From assembly GCF_025460805.1 (NCBI RefSeq), contig NZ_JAMXFJ010000015.1:8555-72554 (forward strand): a stretch of DNA of 64,000 bases, given 5' to 3'. Every line of letters starts with the position of its first letter. The first letter of the stretch is position 1. Shown piece after piece: positions 8,786 to 17,284 of this stretch. The notes under the pieces are model-generated. The model did not search any database and had not been told where the DNA came from. It saw only the letters and a list, made by a program, of their open reading frames with translations. The translations under genes were made by a program, and so were the position numbers. The DNA is from Microvirga sesbaniae. Lineage in GTDB: Bacteria > Pseudomonadota > Alphaproteobacteria > Rhizobiales > Beijerinckiaceae.

Positions 8786-9882
8786 CAGCGCCCCCAAAAG
8801 CATGTGGCGTTGCCGCCAACGAGTTCATCGACGAGAGGCCGATCCGACCGGAGGCTGCGCGCCAGCAGCGCCTTGAGCCGCTTCGTCGCAAGGCCAGGCC
8901 GCTCACGCGCCGCAACCGGCTCGACCCAAGCCATGGGGTGGCGCCCGTAATTGCGCTTCGCCAGGAAGCTCATGTCCTGGCGGCGAAAATCAGCTTCGGG
9001 TCCGGGACTTTCGTTCTCCGAGGCATAAGCCATCACCACTTCAGGCTCTGCAATGCCATTGAGGAGATAGGAGAGGAGCCGGTCGAAATTCGCCTCGCCC
9101 TCACGAAGTCCATACAGGTCCACGCCACGGGTGGCGGCGACTTCCGCCATGACGGTCAGGCTCGCCAGGGATTGACGCATGTGCCACAGGGCGCGGGCGC
9201 CGCGCCGCGTTTCCAGAGCAAGGCTCCCGTCGGCGCGGGCCTGTCCGAGAACGGCGCGATATCCTCGAGACCCTTTCTCGTAAAGAGCATCGTCCGCCGT
9301 GATGGCCCCCCAGGTCATGAGGATGCTGTCGGCCAGAGCGCGGTGGCCGGTGCGGTCCGCATCGGTGCCGAAGGTCCGATCGACCCGGCGAACGAGAGAA
9401 TCGACCCAGCCCGACACGATCTGTCGCTGGCCGTCGTCCAGGCTGCGGTTCACGACGGCATAGGCCGCGATGGTCGGCAGAAGCACGCGCTTCAGCCCGT
9501 AAGAGGCCTCGCTCTCGGCGTCCGTGCTCTCGAACGCTCTCGCCTTCGCCCAGGCGAGCAGGAGATCGCGCAGGGATGTCTCGGATGCAGGTTCGCCGGC
9601 GAGAGCCCGCCCGGTCAGGGCCATGACGGCCCAGGAATAGGAATTGGCGCCTCCATCGGCGTTGGATCCGTCCACAGCCTTGATTCCGTCGATGGGCTTG
9701 AGACTGGCCCAGGATGGGTCGCGGGCAATCGCAAGGCACGCGGCGCGCACGGACGCGAGAGCCGGTTGCGCAAGGGCCGCGCGGCGAGCTTCCACATCGA
9801 ACAAACCCTGTGCCCTCACCTGGGCGTGGCACGGCGCCGCCATGAGAAGGCCCAGGACCGAGAAGACGAGAATTCGGTTCAT
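8785..9882 (-). CDS. algL: AlgL-like polysaccharide lyase family 5 protein with altered active site
   Basis: A 365-residue protein with a signal peptide (MNRILVFSVLGLLMAAPCHA), close to the length of Pseudomonas AlgL. AlgL is a periplasmic mannuronate lyase that clears stray polymer and is part of the synthesis complex. Family landmarks are SYSWAVMALTGRAL at about 81 to 94 and RRGARALWHMRQSLASL at about 226 to 242. The family catalytic segment NNHSYW appears here as RTGHRALAD: His180 is kept, but the Asn before it is Gly. In the Arg/Tyr segment (RALAYHNYA in Pseudomonas, from memory) Arg230 is kept but the Tyr position appears to be Gln237. Lyase activity is therefore doubtful. The start lies seven bases after the algG-like stop with GGAGC between. 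Confidence 0.75.
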   Translation of the reverse strand: MNRILVFSVLGLLMAAPCHAQVRAQGLFDVEARRAALAQPALASVRAACLAIARDPSWASLKPIDGIKAVDGSNADGGANSYSWAVMALTGRALAGEPASETSLRDLLLAWAKARAFESTDAESEASYGLKRVLLPTIAAYAVVNRSLDDGQRQIVSGWVDSLVRRVDRTFGTDADRTGHRALADSILMTWGAITADDALYEKGSRGYRAVLGQARADGSLALETRRGARALWHMRQSLASLTVMAEVAATRGVDLYGLREGEANFDRLLSYLLNGIAEPEVVMAYASENESPGPEADFRRQDMSFLAKRNYGRHPMAWVEPVAARERPGLATKRLKALLARSLRSDRPLVDELVGGNATCFWGR

Positions 9883-9889
9883 GCTGCTC

Positions 9890-12800
9890 CTAGGTCCCTT
9901 GAGACGAGCTGGAGAAGGCGCGCTGTTGAACGCTTCCATTGATGTCGGTGCAGTCCGATCCGGCCTGGGCGTTGAAGATCTGCCGATCGGCATCTCCTTC
10001 GAAGAAGCCCATATCCCTGAGCCGACAGGACAACACGGGCTTCGCAGGCCGGCATGTGCTTGCAATGAGCACATCGGACTGGAAGGCGAGGCGAAGGACG
10101 GGGCCCTCCAGACCGCGGACGTCGCCGCCGAGCAAGCGCCGGGACTGCTTGACGAAACGGTTCGAGAACATCGTCAGGCCCGATACGCCCTGCGTGTTGA
10201 TGCCGACCCCGTTCGAAGAGAAGCTGTTGTTCCTGAGGGACAGGCCGGTCACGGGAGCGTAGTGGCCGGATCCCTCGCCCTGTCCGTCTCCCCTCTTCGA
10301 GGCGGGAAGGCTTGCGATAGAGGCGCTCACGCCCGAATTGGCATTCGCCTCGATCCTGTTTCCGTAGGCTCCCACGTCGAAGCTGTTGCGAACCTTCAGC
10401 CCGTCTCGCCTGTTCCCGGCAAGATGATTGTTCGTCAACACGTTGCAGGAGCTCTCGAAGACGGTCACGCCATCCTGCGTATTCTGGAACGAGCTGTTGG
10501 CGTTGAGGACATTGTTCGTGCTGTTGCGATCCAGCACGATCCCCGATCCGGCATTGTCGAACGAGAGATTGCCGACGATCAGGTTGTCCCCGGCGTCGCG
10601 GGACACCGCGATCCCGTGTCTGACCATGGTTCCGTAGACGGTGTTGAAGGCGATGATGCTTCCTTTCGACCCGTCGTGCGCGTCCAGCGCATAAACGACG
10701 CTGTCGCGGAATTCGTTTCCGACCGCCTGGATTCCCCCGGCCTCATAGGAGTGGAGGCCGATATAGAGATTTCGGAACACGCTATCGACGACGGTTCCCG
10801 TGGGGCGAGCCTGATCCCGCAGATCGGCCACCTGATCCGGGCCTGACGAGTACGCGAGCCCGAACGATTTCACGTTATCATAGCCGAGGGCTGCCAGGAC
10901 GGACGATGCCACGTTCATGCGGCCGTCGCCCCAGGTCAGCAGGAACGGGCGGAACAGGCCTGACTTCTCGCTGTCGGACCACGATGGCTGCCCCGTTGTC
11001 TCGTCGTAGCCGACAACATCCGCATCGACGATGTCGACCAGGCCCGCATTGGCGATGAACGCGCCGGCCGTGGCGCTCAATCGGTAGGCGGCAGCATCGA
11101 GGCGCGAGAGGATCAGCGTCGCGCCGGGAGCGACGAAGACCGGGGCCTTCACGACGATGGAGTCACCGTCCTGAACGATCAGGTCGCGGGCATCGGTCCC
11201 CTGCAGCTGACGGGCCACCATGCCCAAGGTGGCGGTTCCGCTTTGGACCACGATGATCCGTGGCGAAGGCAAGCCCTGATACCGGACGGCCTGCTCGAGG
11301 CGCGTGACCCCACCTTCGTCATCATCGAGGAACTTCGCGATATAGGGATTGTGACGGGCGAACGTGCTTCCGACGACCGCGCCGCCGGGCCAGGGCGTGT
11401 TCGACCGCACCCCGGCCGAGGTCGCAAATGTGTTCGGGATTTGAACGTGAGGGCTTGCCGCTGGCGGCGCGTCCACCCTGATCAGGGCAAGGCCCCGGCG
11501 GGTCTGGAGTTCCTGGGAATCCTCGTCGGAGGCAAGTCCGGACGCTCCGGCGCCATCGCCATTGTCACCCGTTTCATCGCTCAACGGCTTCATGAGGTGA
11601 TCGGCGCGGATCTCGGCCAGACGCCTGAACGTCTTGGCGCGGAACCGATCGTCTCCGAGGGAGCGGACCAGGTCGGCGGCCGCGGCGCCGGCATCGGGCA
11701 GCGTGGCGAGTTCGAGAGCGATGGCCGCCCGGTCGTCGTCATCGGCTATCCGGCGGAGGCTGGCGGCGAGCACCGCATCCGGAACCTGGGCCCTTCTTTT
11801 CTGCTCGATGAGGCTCCTGACCTCCGACAGGGCGAGAGACTCGTCCGCGCGCCGGTCGGTCTCGCCGGACCCGGCCCGATGCGTCACGTCGTCGGGTTCC
11901 GGCGTCCGTCCTGAGCCGGGATGTGCGGCTGAAGCGCCTGTGGAGAGCCGCTCAGCCATCCTGTCGTAGCCGGCCTTCTTCAGCGCAGCCGCGACGATGA
12001 TCTGCAGTGCCGCCCGCGCAGGACCATCCTCCATGCTGTTGACCAGTTCGGCGGCCCGAAGCGGCGTTCCACGATCCACGTCGCTCTTCACGACCACCGC
12101 AAGGGCCGCCTCCTGCCTGGCGCTGTCGAAGAAGCCCTGCGCGGCCGCCAGGGAGACATCCCGGTCCCGCCGCTCGACGGCGGCCTCGAACGACGCAGAC
12201 AGAGCGTCGTCCCGCTCCCGGCCATCCTGCAATGCAAGGGCCAAGGACAGCCCTGCCGCCAGATCTCCCATGGCCGTGCGCTTCTTCGCCTCGACCTTCA
12301 ATTTCGCGTCGGACGCCTTTTCCAGGGGAGTGCCCCTGAGCTGGTCTCGTGCCATCGCTTGGCGGGCATAGGCCCGGCTGCGGGAGGCCGGCATCAGACC
12401 GATCGCGCGGTTTGCCAGGGCAATCCCGGGAGCCCCGACCCCGGAAGCGACCCGCGACACGGCATTCAGGATCCCGGCACGCTGGCCGGGCTCGGAGACG
12501 GATTCGATCACATCGAGGGCCAAGGATGCGTATCTGACGGCCCGATCCTGGAGGCCCGCCTTGGCATAGGCATAGGCAATCTCAATGAAAGCTGCGGCGC
12601 GGTAAGCCGGCGACCGCTGCTCGCTTGCAAGCTGATGGAGAGCGACGCCGGCCTCCACCCGGTCGGGACCGGCCTGGAGCCCGACGAGGTCCGCGATGGA
12701 AGCCTGGAGCAGCATCGCGCTGACCATGTCGTGGTTGAGCCCTTCGTCGGCAAGGCGGGTGAGTTCCGCGCGCGCGCCTTCTCTGAACTCGCCCGGGCCG

Positions 12801-13048
12801 GAGGTGCCTTGACCGGCGAACTTCTCCAGGAGCTTGAGCCGGGCCCTCACAACCTGATAGAACGCCGCCTTCTGCTTTGCGCTGACACCGCCCTGTTCGG
12901 CAGCAACGAAGGCCTGCCGCGCCTCGTCTGCGAGACGCGTGACCTCGCCGCCGTCCTGTGCCATGGCGCCGGAAACCAGCGCCATGGACAGGAGGAGGGA
13001 TGCCATCCTCAGGCGGCGACGACCGTCAGATCGTGACGATGCGGTCAT
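9890..13048 (-). CDS. algG: AlgG-type mannuronan C5-epimerase with long N-terminal helical extension
   Basis: A 1052-residue exported protein (signal peptide about 14 to 30, ending SGAMAQ). Residues from about 30 to 500 are Ala-rich helical sequence resembling TPR/HEAT-type repeats. From about 560 onward it matches AlgG: GAFIANAGLVDIVDADVVGY, WSDSEKSGLFRPFLLTWG, PTGTVVDSVFRNLYIG, then a right-handed beta-helix with HGIAVSRDAGDN and GIVLDRNSTNNV. The catalytic motif DPHD of AlgG reads DAHD here (residues 789 to 792, bases 10673 to 10684), keeping both Asp and His. Pseudomonas AlgG is about 540 residues, so the extension is a fusion. Its start overlaps the algA end by 23 bp. Expected reaction: mannuronate to guluronate in periplasmic polymer. 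Confidence 0.88.
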   Translation of the reverse strand: MTASSRSDGRRRLRMASLLLSMALVSGAMAQDGGEVTRLADEARQAFVAAEQGGVSAKQKAAFYQVVRARLKLLEKFAGQGTSGPGEFREGARAELTRLADEGLNHDMVSAMLLQASIADLVGLQAGPDRVEAGVALHQLASEQRSPAYRAAAFIEIAYAYAKAGLQDRAVRYASLALDVIESVSEPGQRAGILNAVSRVASGVGAPGIALANRAIGLMPASRSRAYARQAMARDQLRGTPLEKASDAKLKVEAKKRTAMGDLAAGLSLALALQDGRERDDALSASFEAAVERRDRDVSLAAAQGFFDSARQEAALAVVVKSDVDRGTPLRAAELVNSMEDGPARAALQIIVAAALKKAGYDRMAERLSTGASAAHPGSGRTPEPDDVTHRAGSGETDRRADESLALSEVRSLIEQKRRAQVPDAVLAASLRRIADDDDRAAIALELATLPDAGAAAADLVRSLGDDRFRAKTFRRLAEIRADHLMKPLSDETGDNGDGAGASGLASDEDSQELQTRRGLALIRVDAPPAASPHVQIPNTFATSAGVRSNTPWPGGAVVGSTFARHNPYIAKFLDDDEGGVTRLEQAVRYQGLPSPRIIVVQSGTATLGMVARQLQGTDARDLIVQDGDSIVVKAPVFVAPGATLILSRLDAAAYRLSATAGAFIANAGLVDIVDADVVGYDETTGQPSWSDSEKSGLFRPFLLTWGDGRMNVASSVLAALGYDNVKSFGLAYSSGPDQVADLRDQARPTGTVVDSVFRNLYIGLHSYEAGGIQAVGNEFRDSVVYALDAHDGSKGSIIAFNTVYGTMVRHGIAVSRDAGDNLIVGNLSFDNAGSGIVLDRNSTNNVLNANSSFQNTQDGVTVFESSCNVLTNNHLAGNRRDGLKVRNSFDVGAYGNRIEANANSGVSASIASLPASKRGDGQGEGSGHYAPVTGLSLRNNSFSSNGVGINTQGVSGLTMFSNRFVKQSRRLLGGDVRGLEGPVLRLAFQSDVLIASTCRPAKPVLSCRLRDMGFFEGDADRQIFNAQAGSDCTDINGSVQQRAFSSSSQGT

Positions 13049-14444
13049 ACTGATCCTCCAGACGCACGATGTCGTCTTCCCCGAGATACGTTCCGCACTG
13101 CACCTCGATCAGGTGCAACTCCTCATCGCCGATGTTCTCGAGCCGGTGGACGTCACCCTTTGGAATGTAGACGGATTCGTTCGCCGTCATGACGAAGACC
13201 TTCTCGCCGACGGTGACCCTTGCGGTTCCCGAAACGACCGTCCAATGCTCGGAGCGGTGATGGTGGTACTGCAACGACAGGCGACCCGCCACATCCACGA
13301 CGATGTGCTTCACCTGGAAGGTCTCACCGACACGCAGAGATTCATACGATCCCCAAGGACGGCGCACCTTCCGGTGCAGGGCCGCCTCCGAACGCTTCGA
13401 CGCCGCCAGCTCGGCCGCCAGACGCCCGACGTTCTGGGCCTGATCCAGTGAGCTGACGAGAACCGCGTCGGCGGTATCGATCACGACGACGTTCTCGACT
13501 CCCATGACAGCGACGAGTCGGGAATTCCCGTGAACGTAGCTGTCGCGCACGTCCTGAAGCAGCGTGTCGCCGCGCGACACGTTTCCGTTGCCGTCCTTCG
13601 ACCCGATATCCCAGAGCGCGGACCAGGAGCCGAGATCTCTCCACTCGGGCGAGACCGGAATGCAGACGAGGCGATCGCTGCGTTCCATGACGGCGTAGTC
13701 GATCGAGATGACCGGAGCCGTGTCGAACTCGGCCGCGAGCCGAATGGTATCGTTGCCGCGTTGCGCCTGCGCGAGAGCGCGCCGGGCGCAGGCCAGAACG
13801 TCCGGCGCATGGCGCTCGAGTTCATCGAGGATCGTCCGGGCCGTGAACATGAAGATTCCGCTGTTCCAGAGATGGCGCTCTCCGGCAACCAGCGTCTCGG
13901 CGACAGGCCGCACCGGCTTCTCGACGAAGCCTTTCACCTTGAAGCTGGCGTCATCGAAAGCCTCGCCGATCTCGATATAGCCGAAGCCGGTCTCCGGATG
14001 GGTCGGGCGAATGCCGAAGAGGACGATCTGCCCCTCCTGCGCGGCCTTGGCGGCCCGCGCGACGGCCTCCGAGAAGACCTCCGCCTGTTCCATGACGTGA
14101 TCGCTCGGGGCGACGAGCATCAGCCGATCCGGATCCTCTTCGGCGATCAGGGCCGCCGCGGCCGCAATCGCCGGTCCTGTGCTGCGCACGCACGGCTCCA
14201 CCAGCAACCTTGCGGCTCCCGCATGCAGCTGGCCGATTTCCCGCAGGGCGAGGTCGCGATGGTTGGTATTCACCACGATGACGGGCTCTGCATACTGCTC
14301 CGTGCGGAACCGCCGGACCGTCTGCTGGAAAAGGCTCGACTGACCCGCGAGGGCGTGGAACTGCTTCGGCTCGCTGGAGCGGGAAACCGGCCACAGTCGG
14401 GTTCCGGACCCACCGCACATGAGAACGGGAGTGATGCTGTTCAT
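13026..14444 (-). CDS. algA: Mannose-1-phosphate guanylyltransferase / mannose-6-phosphate isomerase
   Basis: A 472-residue bifunctional type II enzyme that converts fructose-6-phosphate to mannose-6-phosphate and mannose-1-phosphate to GDP-mannose, the precursor used by AlgD. The N-terminal nucleotidyltransferase signature GGSGTRLWPVSR...PKQ is at residues 11 to 28. The C-terminal cupin isomerase motif is LQYHHHRSEHWTVVSGTA, which carries the metal-binding histidines. Length and domain order match AlgA/ManC. It lies 60 bp after alg44 and overlaps the epimerase gene by 23 bp. The equivalent phosphomannomutase (AlgC) is not in the window and is often encoded elsewhere. In isolation it could serve any GDP-mannose pathway; the neighbours make the alginate role likely. 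Confidence 0.92.
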   Translation of the reverse strand: MNSITPVLMCGGSGTRLWPVSRSSEPKQFHALAGQSSLFQQTVRRFRTEQYAEPVIVVNTNHRDLALREIGQLHAGAARLLVEPCVRSTGPAIAAAAALIAEEDPDRLMLVAPSDHVMEQAEVFSEAVARAAKAAQEGQIVLFGIRPTHPETGFGYIEIGEAFDDASFKVKGFVEKPVRPVAETLVAGERHLWNSGIFMFTARTILDELERHAPDVLACARRALAQAQRGNDTIRLAAEFDTAPVISIDYAVMERSDRLVCIPVSPEWRDLGSWSALWDIGSKDGNGNVSRGDTLLQDVRDSYVHGNSRLVAVMGVENVVVIDTADAVLVSSLDQAQNVGRLAAELAASKRSEAALHRKVRRPWGSYESLRVGETFQVKHIVVDVAGRLSLQYHHHRSEHWTVVSGTARVTVGEKVFVMTANESVYIPKGDVHRLENIGDEELHLIEVQCGTYLGEDDIVRLEDQYDRIVTI

Positions 14445-14504
14445 TTCAAATCTCCAAACTGTTCAAGGAAAGCCCTTCGAAGCGTGGCCCTGATCCGATC
14501 GTTC

Positions 14505-15716
14505 TTATTGTTTCAGTCCCGCGAGGCGTCTCCCGCTGTCGACGTCCGGCTCTTTGGCCTTTTTGGGTGCCGTCGCCACCTCGTTGCCGCGCCCGAAAGC
14601 AGCCGCGATCCCCTCGCCTGCCCAGTTCAGGGCTGCCTGAAGCTTGCCGGCCGCGGCACCGACAGAGGATCCCGAGAACGTGTTGAAGACGACGGATACG
14701 GGCTGCCCGATGGTGGACATGTCGAGATCGCGGCCCGGTGCGAGCTTGACGAGGAACGGACCGGACGATGCGGCCTCGCCGACGAGGGCCGGCAGGCGCT
14801 CGATGCGATTCTCCCGCACACGGGTGCCATCCGCATACTCGATGACGGCGCTGGCGCCGCGGTAGAACCGCAGAAGCTGATCGTGAGGAATGCTTGCCGT
14901 GACATAAGGAGTGCTCGTCTTTTCGCGAAGAGCCAGGATCGGCGTACCTTCGCGCACGAAATTGGCGGCTCGGCTGTAACGGGCCTGGACGACGCAGTTG
15001 CAGGGGCTGTCGATGACGATGCTGTTGCCCTGCGGGCCCTGGATCGTCAGCAGTGGCTCCCCTGCCTTCACTTCGCTGCCGGTCGCAACGAACGTGACCT
15101 GGCCGTTCGAGGGAGCGGGAACCGTCACGAGGTCGGTGGTGATCAGGGCCGACTGGGCGGGGATGATGTACATCCGCTCGAAGAGGCCCATGCCGATGAA
15201 TCCGAGAAGAAGCAGGGTGACGGCGCCGATCCCGACATAGCCCGCCACGGTGCGGCCATGATGGGAAAGATGAGCCCTCAGCCCCTGCGGGGCGGCGCGC
15301 TGGGGAACCTCGCGGGTCTTGCCCTCGTTCCGGCGCGAAGACACATCCAGGATGTCACCGGCATCCACCACCTCGCCGGACAGGTAGGCGTCGAGGATGA
15401 AGCGCAGGAGGTTGTGCTGGCGCGGCGAGACATCGACGAAGCGCAGGCCGATCCTGCTGTGCTCGTCGGTGATGTAGCGGACCTCCGCGTTGATGGGAAG
15501 CGAGAGCTCGTAGCCGCTGAACGGGAACACCAGGGTGAGGTCGAGAACACGGCCCGGCTTCGCGTCGATCGTGCCTGTTCTCAGGCCGATGCCCCCGACC
15601 GAGACATCGACCACGGAAACCTGAGATCCGCTATAGATGCACCGGATCGGAATTCGGTATCGGGGATGCTGCCTTTGAACCTCGGCCTCGTGCGTGATCT
15701 TCGTCATGATCCTCAA
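14505..15716 (-). CDS. alg44: Alg44-type c-di-GMP receptor / membrane-fusion-like subunit of alginate synthase
   Basis: A 403-residue inner-membrane protein. The N-terminal PilZ domain has both c-di-GMP motifs: RQHPR (R15, R19; RxxxR) and DVSVGG (D37, S39, G42; DxSxxG). One transmembrane helix follows (VGIGAVTLLLLGFIGMGLF, about 164 to 182), then a periplasmic barrel-sandwich, membrane-fusion-like domain (PAPSNGQVTFVATGSEVKAG, IVIDSPCNCVVQ). This domain order and length match Pseudomonas Alg44 (389 aa), which activates Alg8 when c-di-GMP binds. A second ATG (M4) is an equally good start. It lies 23 bp downstream of alg8. Confidence 0.92.
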   Translation of the reverse strand: MRIMTKITHEAEVQRQHPRYRIPIRCIYSGSQVSVVDVSVGGIGLRTGTIDAKPGRVLDLTLVFPFSGYELSLPINAEVRYITDEHSRIGLRFVDVSPRQHNLLRFILDAYLSGEVVDAGDILDVSSRRNEGKTREVPQRAAPQGLRAHLSHHGRTVAGYVGIGAVTLLLLGFIGMGLFERMYIIPAQSALITTDLVTVPAPSNGQVTFVATGSEVKAGEPLLTIQGPQGNSIVIDSPCNCVVQARYSRAANFVREGTPILALREKTSTPYVTASIPHDQLLRFYRGASAVIEYADGTRVRENRIERLPALVGEAASSGPFLVKLAPGRDLDMSTIGQPVSVVFNTFSGSSVGAAAGKLQAALNWAGEGIAAAFGRGNEVATAPKKAKEPDVDSGRRLAGLKQ

Positions 15717-15739
15717 GCTCCAAATCGATATCGTTTGTT

Positions 15740-17284
15740 TTAAGGGAGAAACAGCATCGGCTTCGGTGTCGGAAGCACGTCCATGCTCCAGGCGAGCACC
15801 GTCACGAATGCGGCCAGCGCGAGGCTATGCATGTATGCGGACATGAAGCTGCTCGCGATGAGGGGCCGCTTCGTCGCCTTGGCCGAGGCGGTTTTCTGAC
15901 GCGTCCATTTCTGTCGGTCGAGACGGAACGTGACATGGACTTTGACCAGCGACCCGAAGATCTGGTTGAAGTAGAGGAGGAACGGATAGAAGACGGAGAC
16001 CCTCGGCCTGGACGCCAGGAGGGAGAGGGTCAGGACATAGCGCGAGGTCAGGATCCAGAGGGCATAGAGCAGGAGCGCGTAGCCGCTGACGAAGATCCCT
16101 GCCAGAAGAGCGATCGAGAAGCCCACGAGGGACGTCCACATCGACATCCGCTGGTCGAGAATTGCCCACCAGGTGAACAATCCGATCCTGCGTGGGCCGA
16201 GCGCGAGAGCCCGCGAATTCGTGCGCAGCATGTTCCCGAACCATCGCACCATGAGCATGGCCGCGGCAGAGATGAAGCTGTCCGAGGGCGGATCCTCGAC
16301 GGTCAGCACGACGATGTCGGGGACGTAGAGCATCTTGTAGCCGTTCCGAAGCAGCCAGAACCAGCTGGACTTGTCGTCGCCCGTCAGGAACTTGAACCGG
16401 CCCAGGCGCCAATGGTCGACGTAGTCGAGCTCGACCTGGCGAATGAACTCCGGGTTGCAGATGATGCTCGCCCGGAACATCGCCATGCGGCCGGTCAATG
16501 TCAGGACGCGCTGCGACAGCCCGACGGATGACATGAGGGTGTGACGCTGGGCGAAGCGGAGCGAATACCATTCCTGGAAGATCCGGCGCCCGCGGACTTC
16601 GCTCAGCTCGTCGGTCGTCAAGGCCCCGACCTGTGGATCGAGCTGGAAGAAACCGGCACATTTCCGCACGAGGTCGGGCGGCACGATGCTGTCTCCGTCG
16701 ATGACCGCGACGACGTCGTCGTCGGCCGGAGTGCGGCGTGCGATCGCTCGAAAGCCATAGGCGAGAGCATCCCGCTTGCCCGTTCCGGCAATTCGAACCA
16801 TGACCAGATCGACGTTGCTCGCTTCTCCGCAAACGGCCCGGAACAGGCTCTTGACGAGCCTCTGATCGCCGGCCTCGACAACGGAGGCGACCACCGTCGC
16901 TCGTCCGGGAGCTGCCAGCGCCGCCGCGAAAACGGCGCGGTAGACCCGTGCGGTGACGGCACTGTCGATGCGAAAGGTCGTCACCAGCAGAAAAGCGTTG
17001 GGCGGTGCCTGCTCCACGGCTGCGTCGGCCGCCTTCCGCATGCGTGGGAATGCCCGCTTGCGGAAGACAAGAGCGCGGATGAAATGCAGAAAGCCCCATC
17101 CGTAGCGCCACAGGGCCAGAAACCCTATGGTTCCGACGGCTCCGGCGCCCACGGCGCCGTAAGCCTGAGGCGGGATGGCAGCAGCAAACGCTGCTACGGC
17201 CACCACATAGAGCACGTGGGCCCCTACCGACTCCGAAAGCCGGTTGCTGCTGGCGTTACCAGCAGATTCCTTGATAAAGGTCAC
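15740..17284 (-). CDS. alg8: Alg8-type mannuronan synthase, GT2 glycosyltransferase
   Basis: A 514-residue membrane glycosyltransferase that polymerises GDP-mannuronate. Two N-terminal transmembrane segments (about 18 to 65) precede a cytosolic GT2 domain with VAVIDGDSIVPPDLV (DGD), LTTDELSEVRGRRIFQEWY, FLTGDDKSSWFWLL (TGDD) and DQRMSMWTSLVG in place of the QxxRW segment. Several C-terminal membrane helices follow. Pseudomonas Alg8 is 494 residues. The start at 17284 overlaps the algD coding end by 29 bp, suggesting tight coupling; a slightly later start cannot be excluded. Activity should depend on c-di-GMP-loaded Alg44 encoded just downstream. Confidence 0.92.
   Translation of the reverse strand: MTFIKESAGNASSNRLSESVGAHVLYVVAVAAFAAAIPPQAYGAVGAGAVGTIGFLALWRYGWGFLHFIRALVFRKRAFPRMRKAADAAVEQAPPNAFLLVTTFRIDSAVTARVYRAVFAAALAAPGRATVVASVVEAGDQRLVKSLFRAVCGEASNVDLVMVRIAGTGKRDALAYGFRAIARRTPADDDVVAVIDGDSIVPPDLVRKCAGFFQLDPQVGALTTDELSEVRGRRIFQEWYSLRFAQRHTLMSSVGLSQRVLTLTGRMAMFRASIICNPEFIRQVELDYVDHWRLGRFKFLTGDDKSSWFWLLRNGYKMLYVPDIVVLTVEDPPSDSFISAAAMLMVRWFGNMLRTNSRALALGPRRIGLFTWWAILDQRMSMWTSLVGFSIALLAGIFVSGYALLLYALWILTSRYVLTLSLLASRPRVSVFYPFLLYFNQIFGSLVKVHVTFRLDRQKWTRQKTASAKATKRPLIASSFMSAYMHSLALAAFVTVLAWSMDVLPTPKPMLFLP

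Noticed and set aside
5858..8950. 1030-codon frame opposite the SEL1 gene
   Set aside because: Shadow frame. The minus-strand frame has a signal peptide and SEL1 repeats.
15825..17111. Long overlapping frame inside alg8
   Set aside because: It is the antisense-phase shadow of alg8 on the same strand in another frame, Arg/Pro-rich and without signature.
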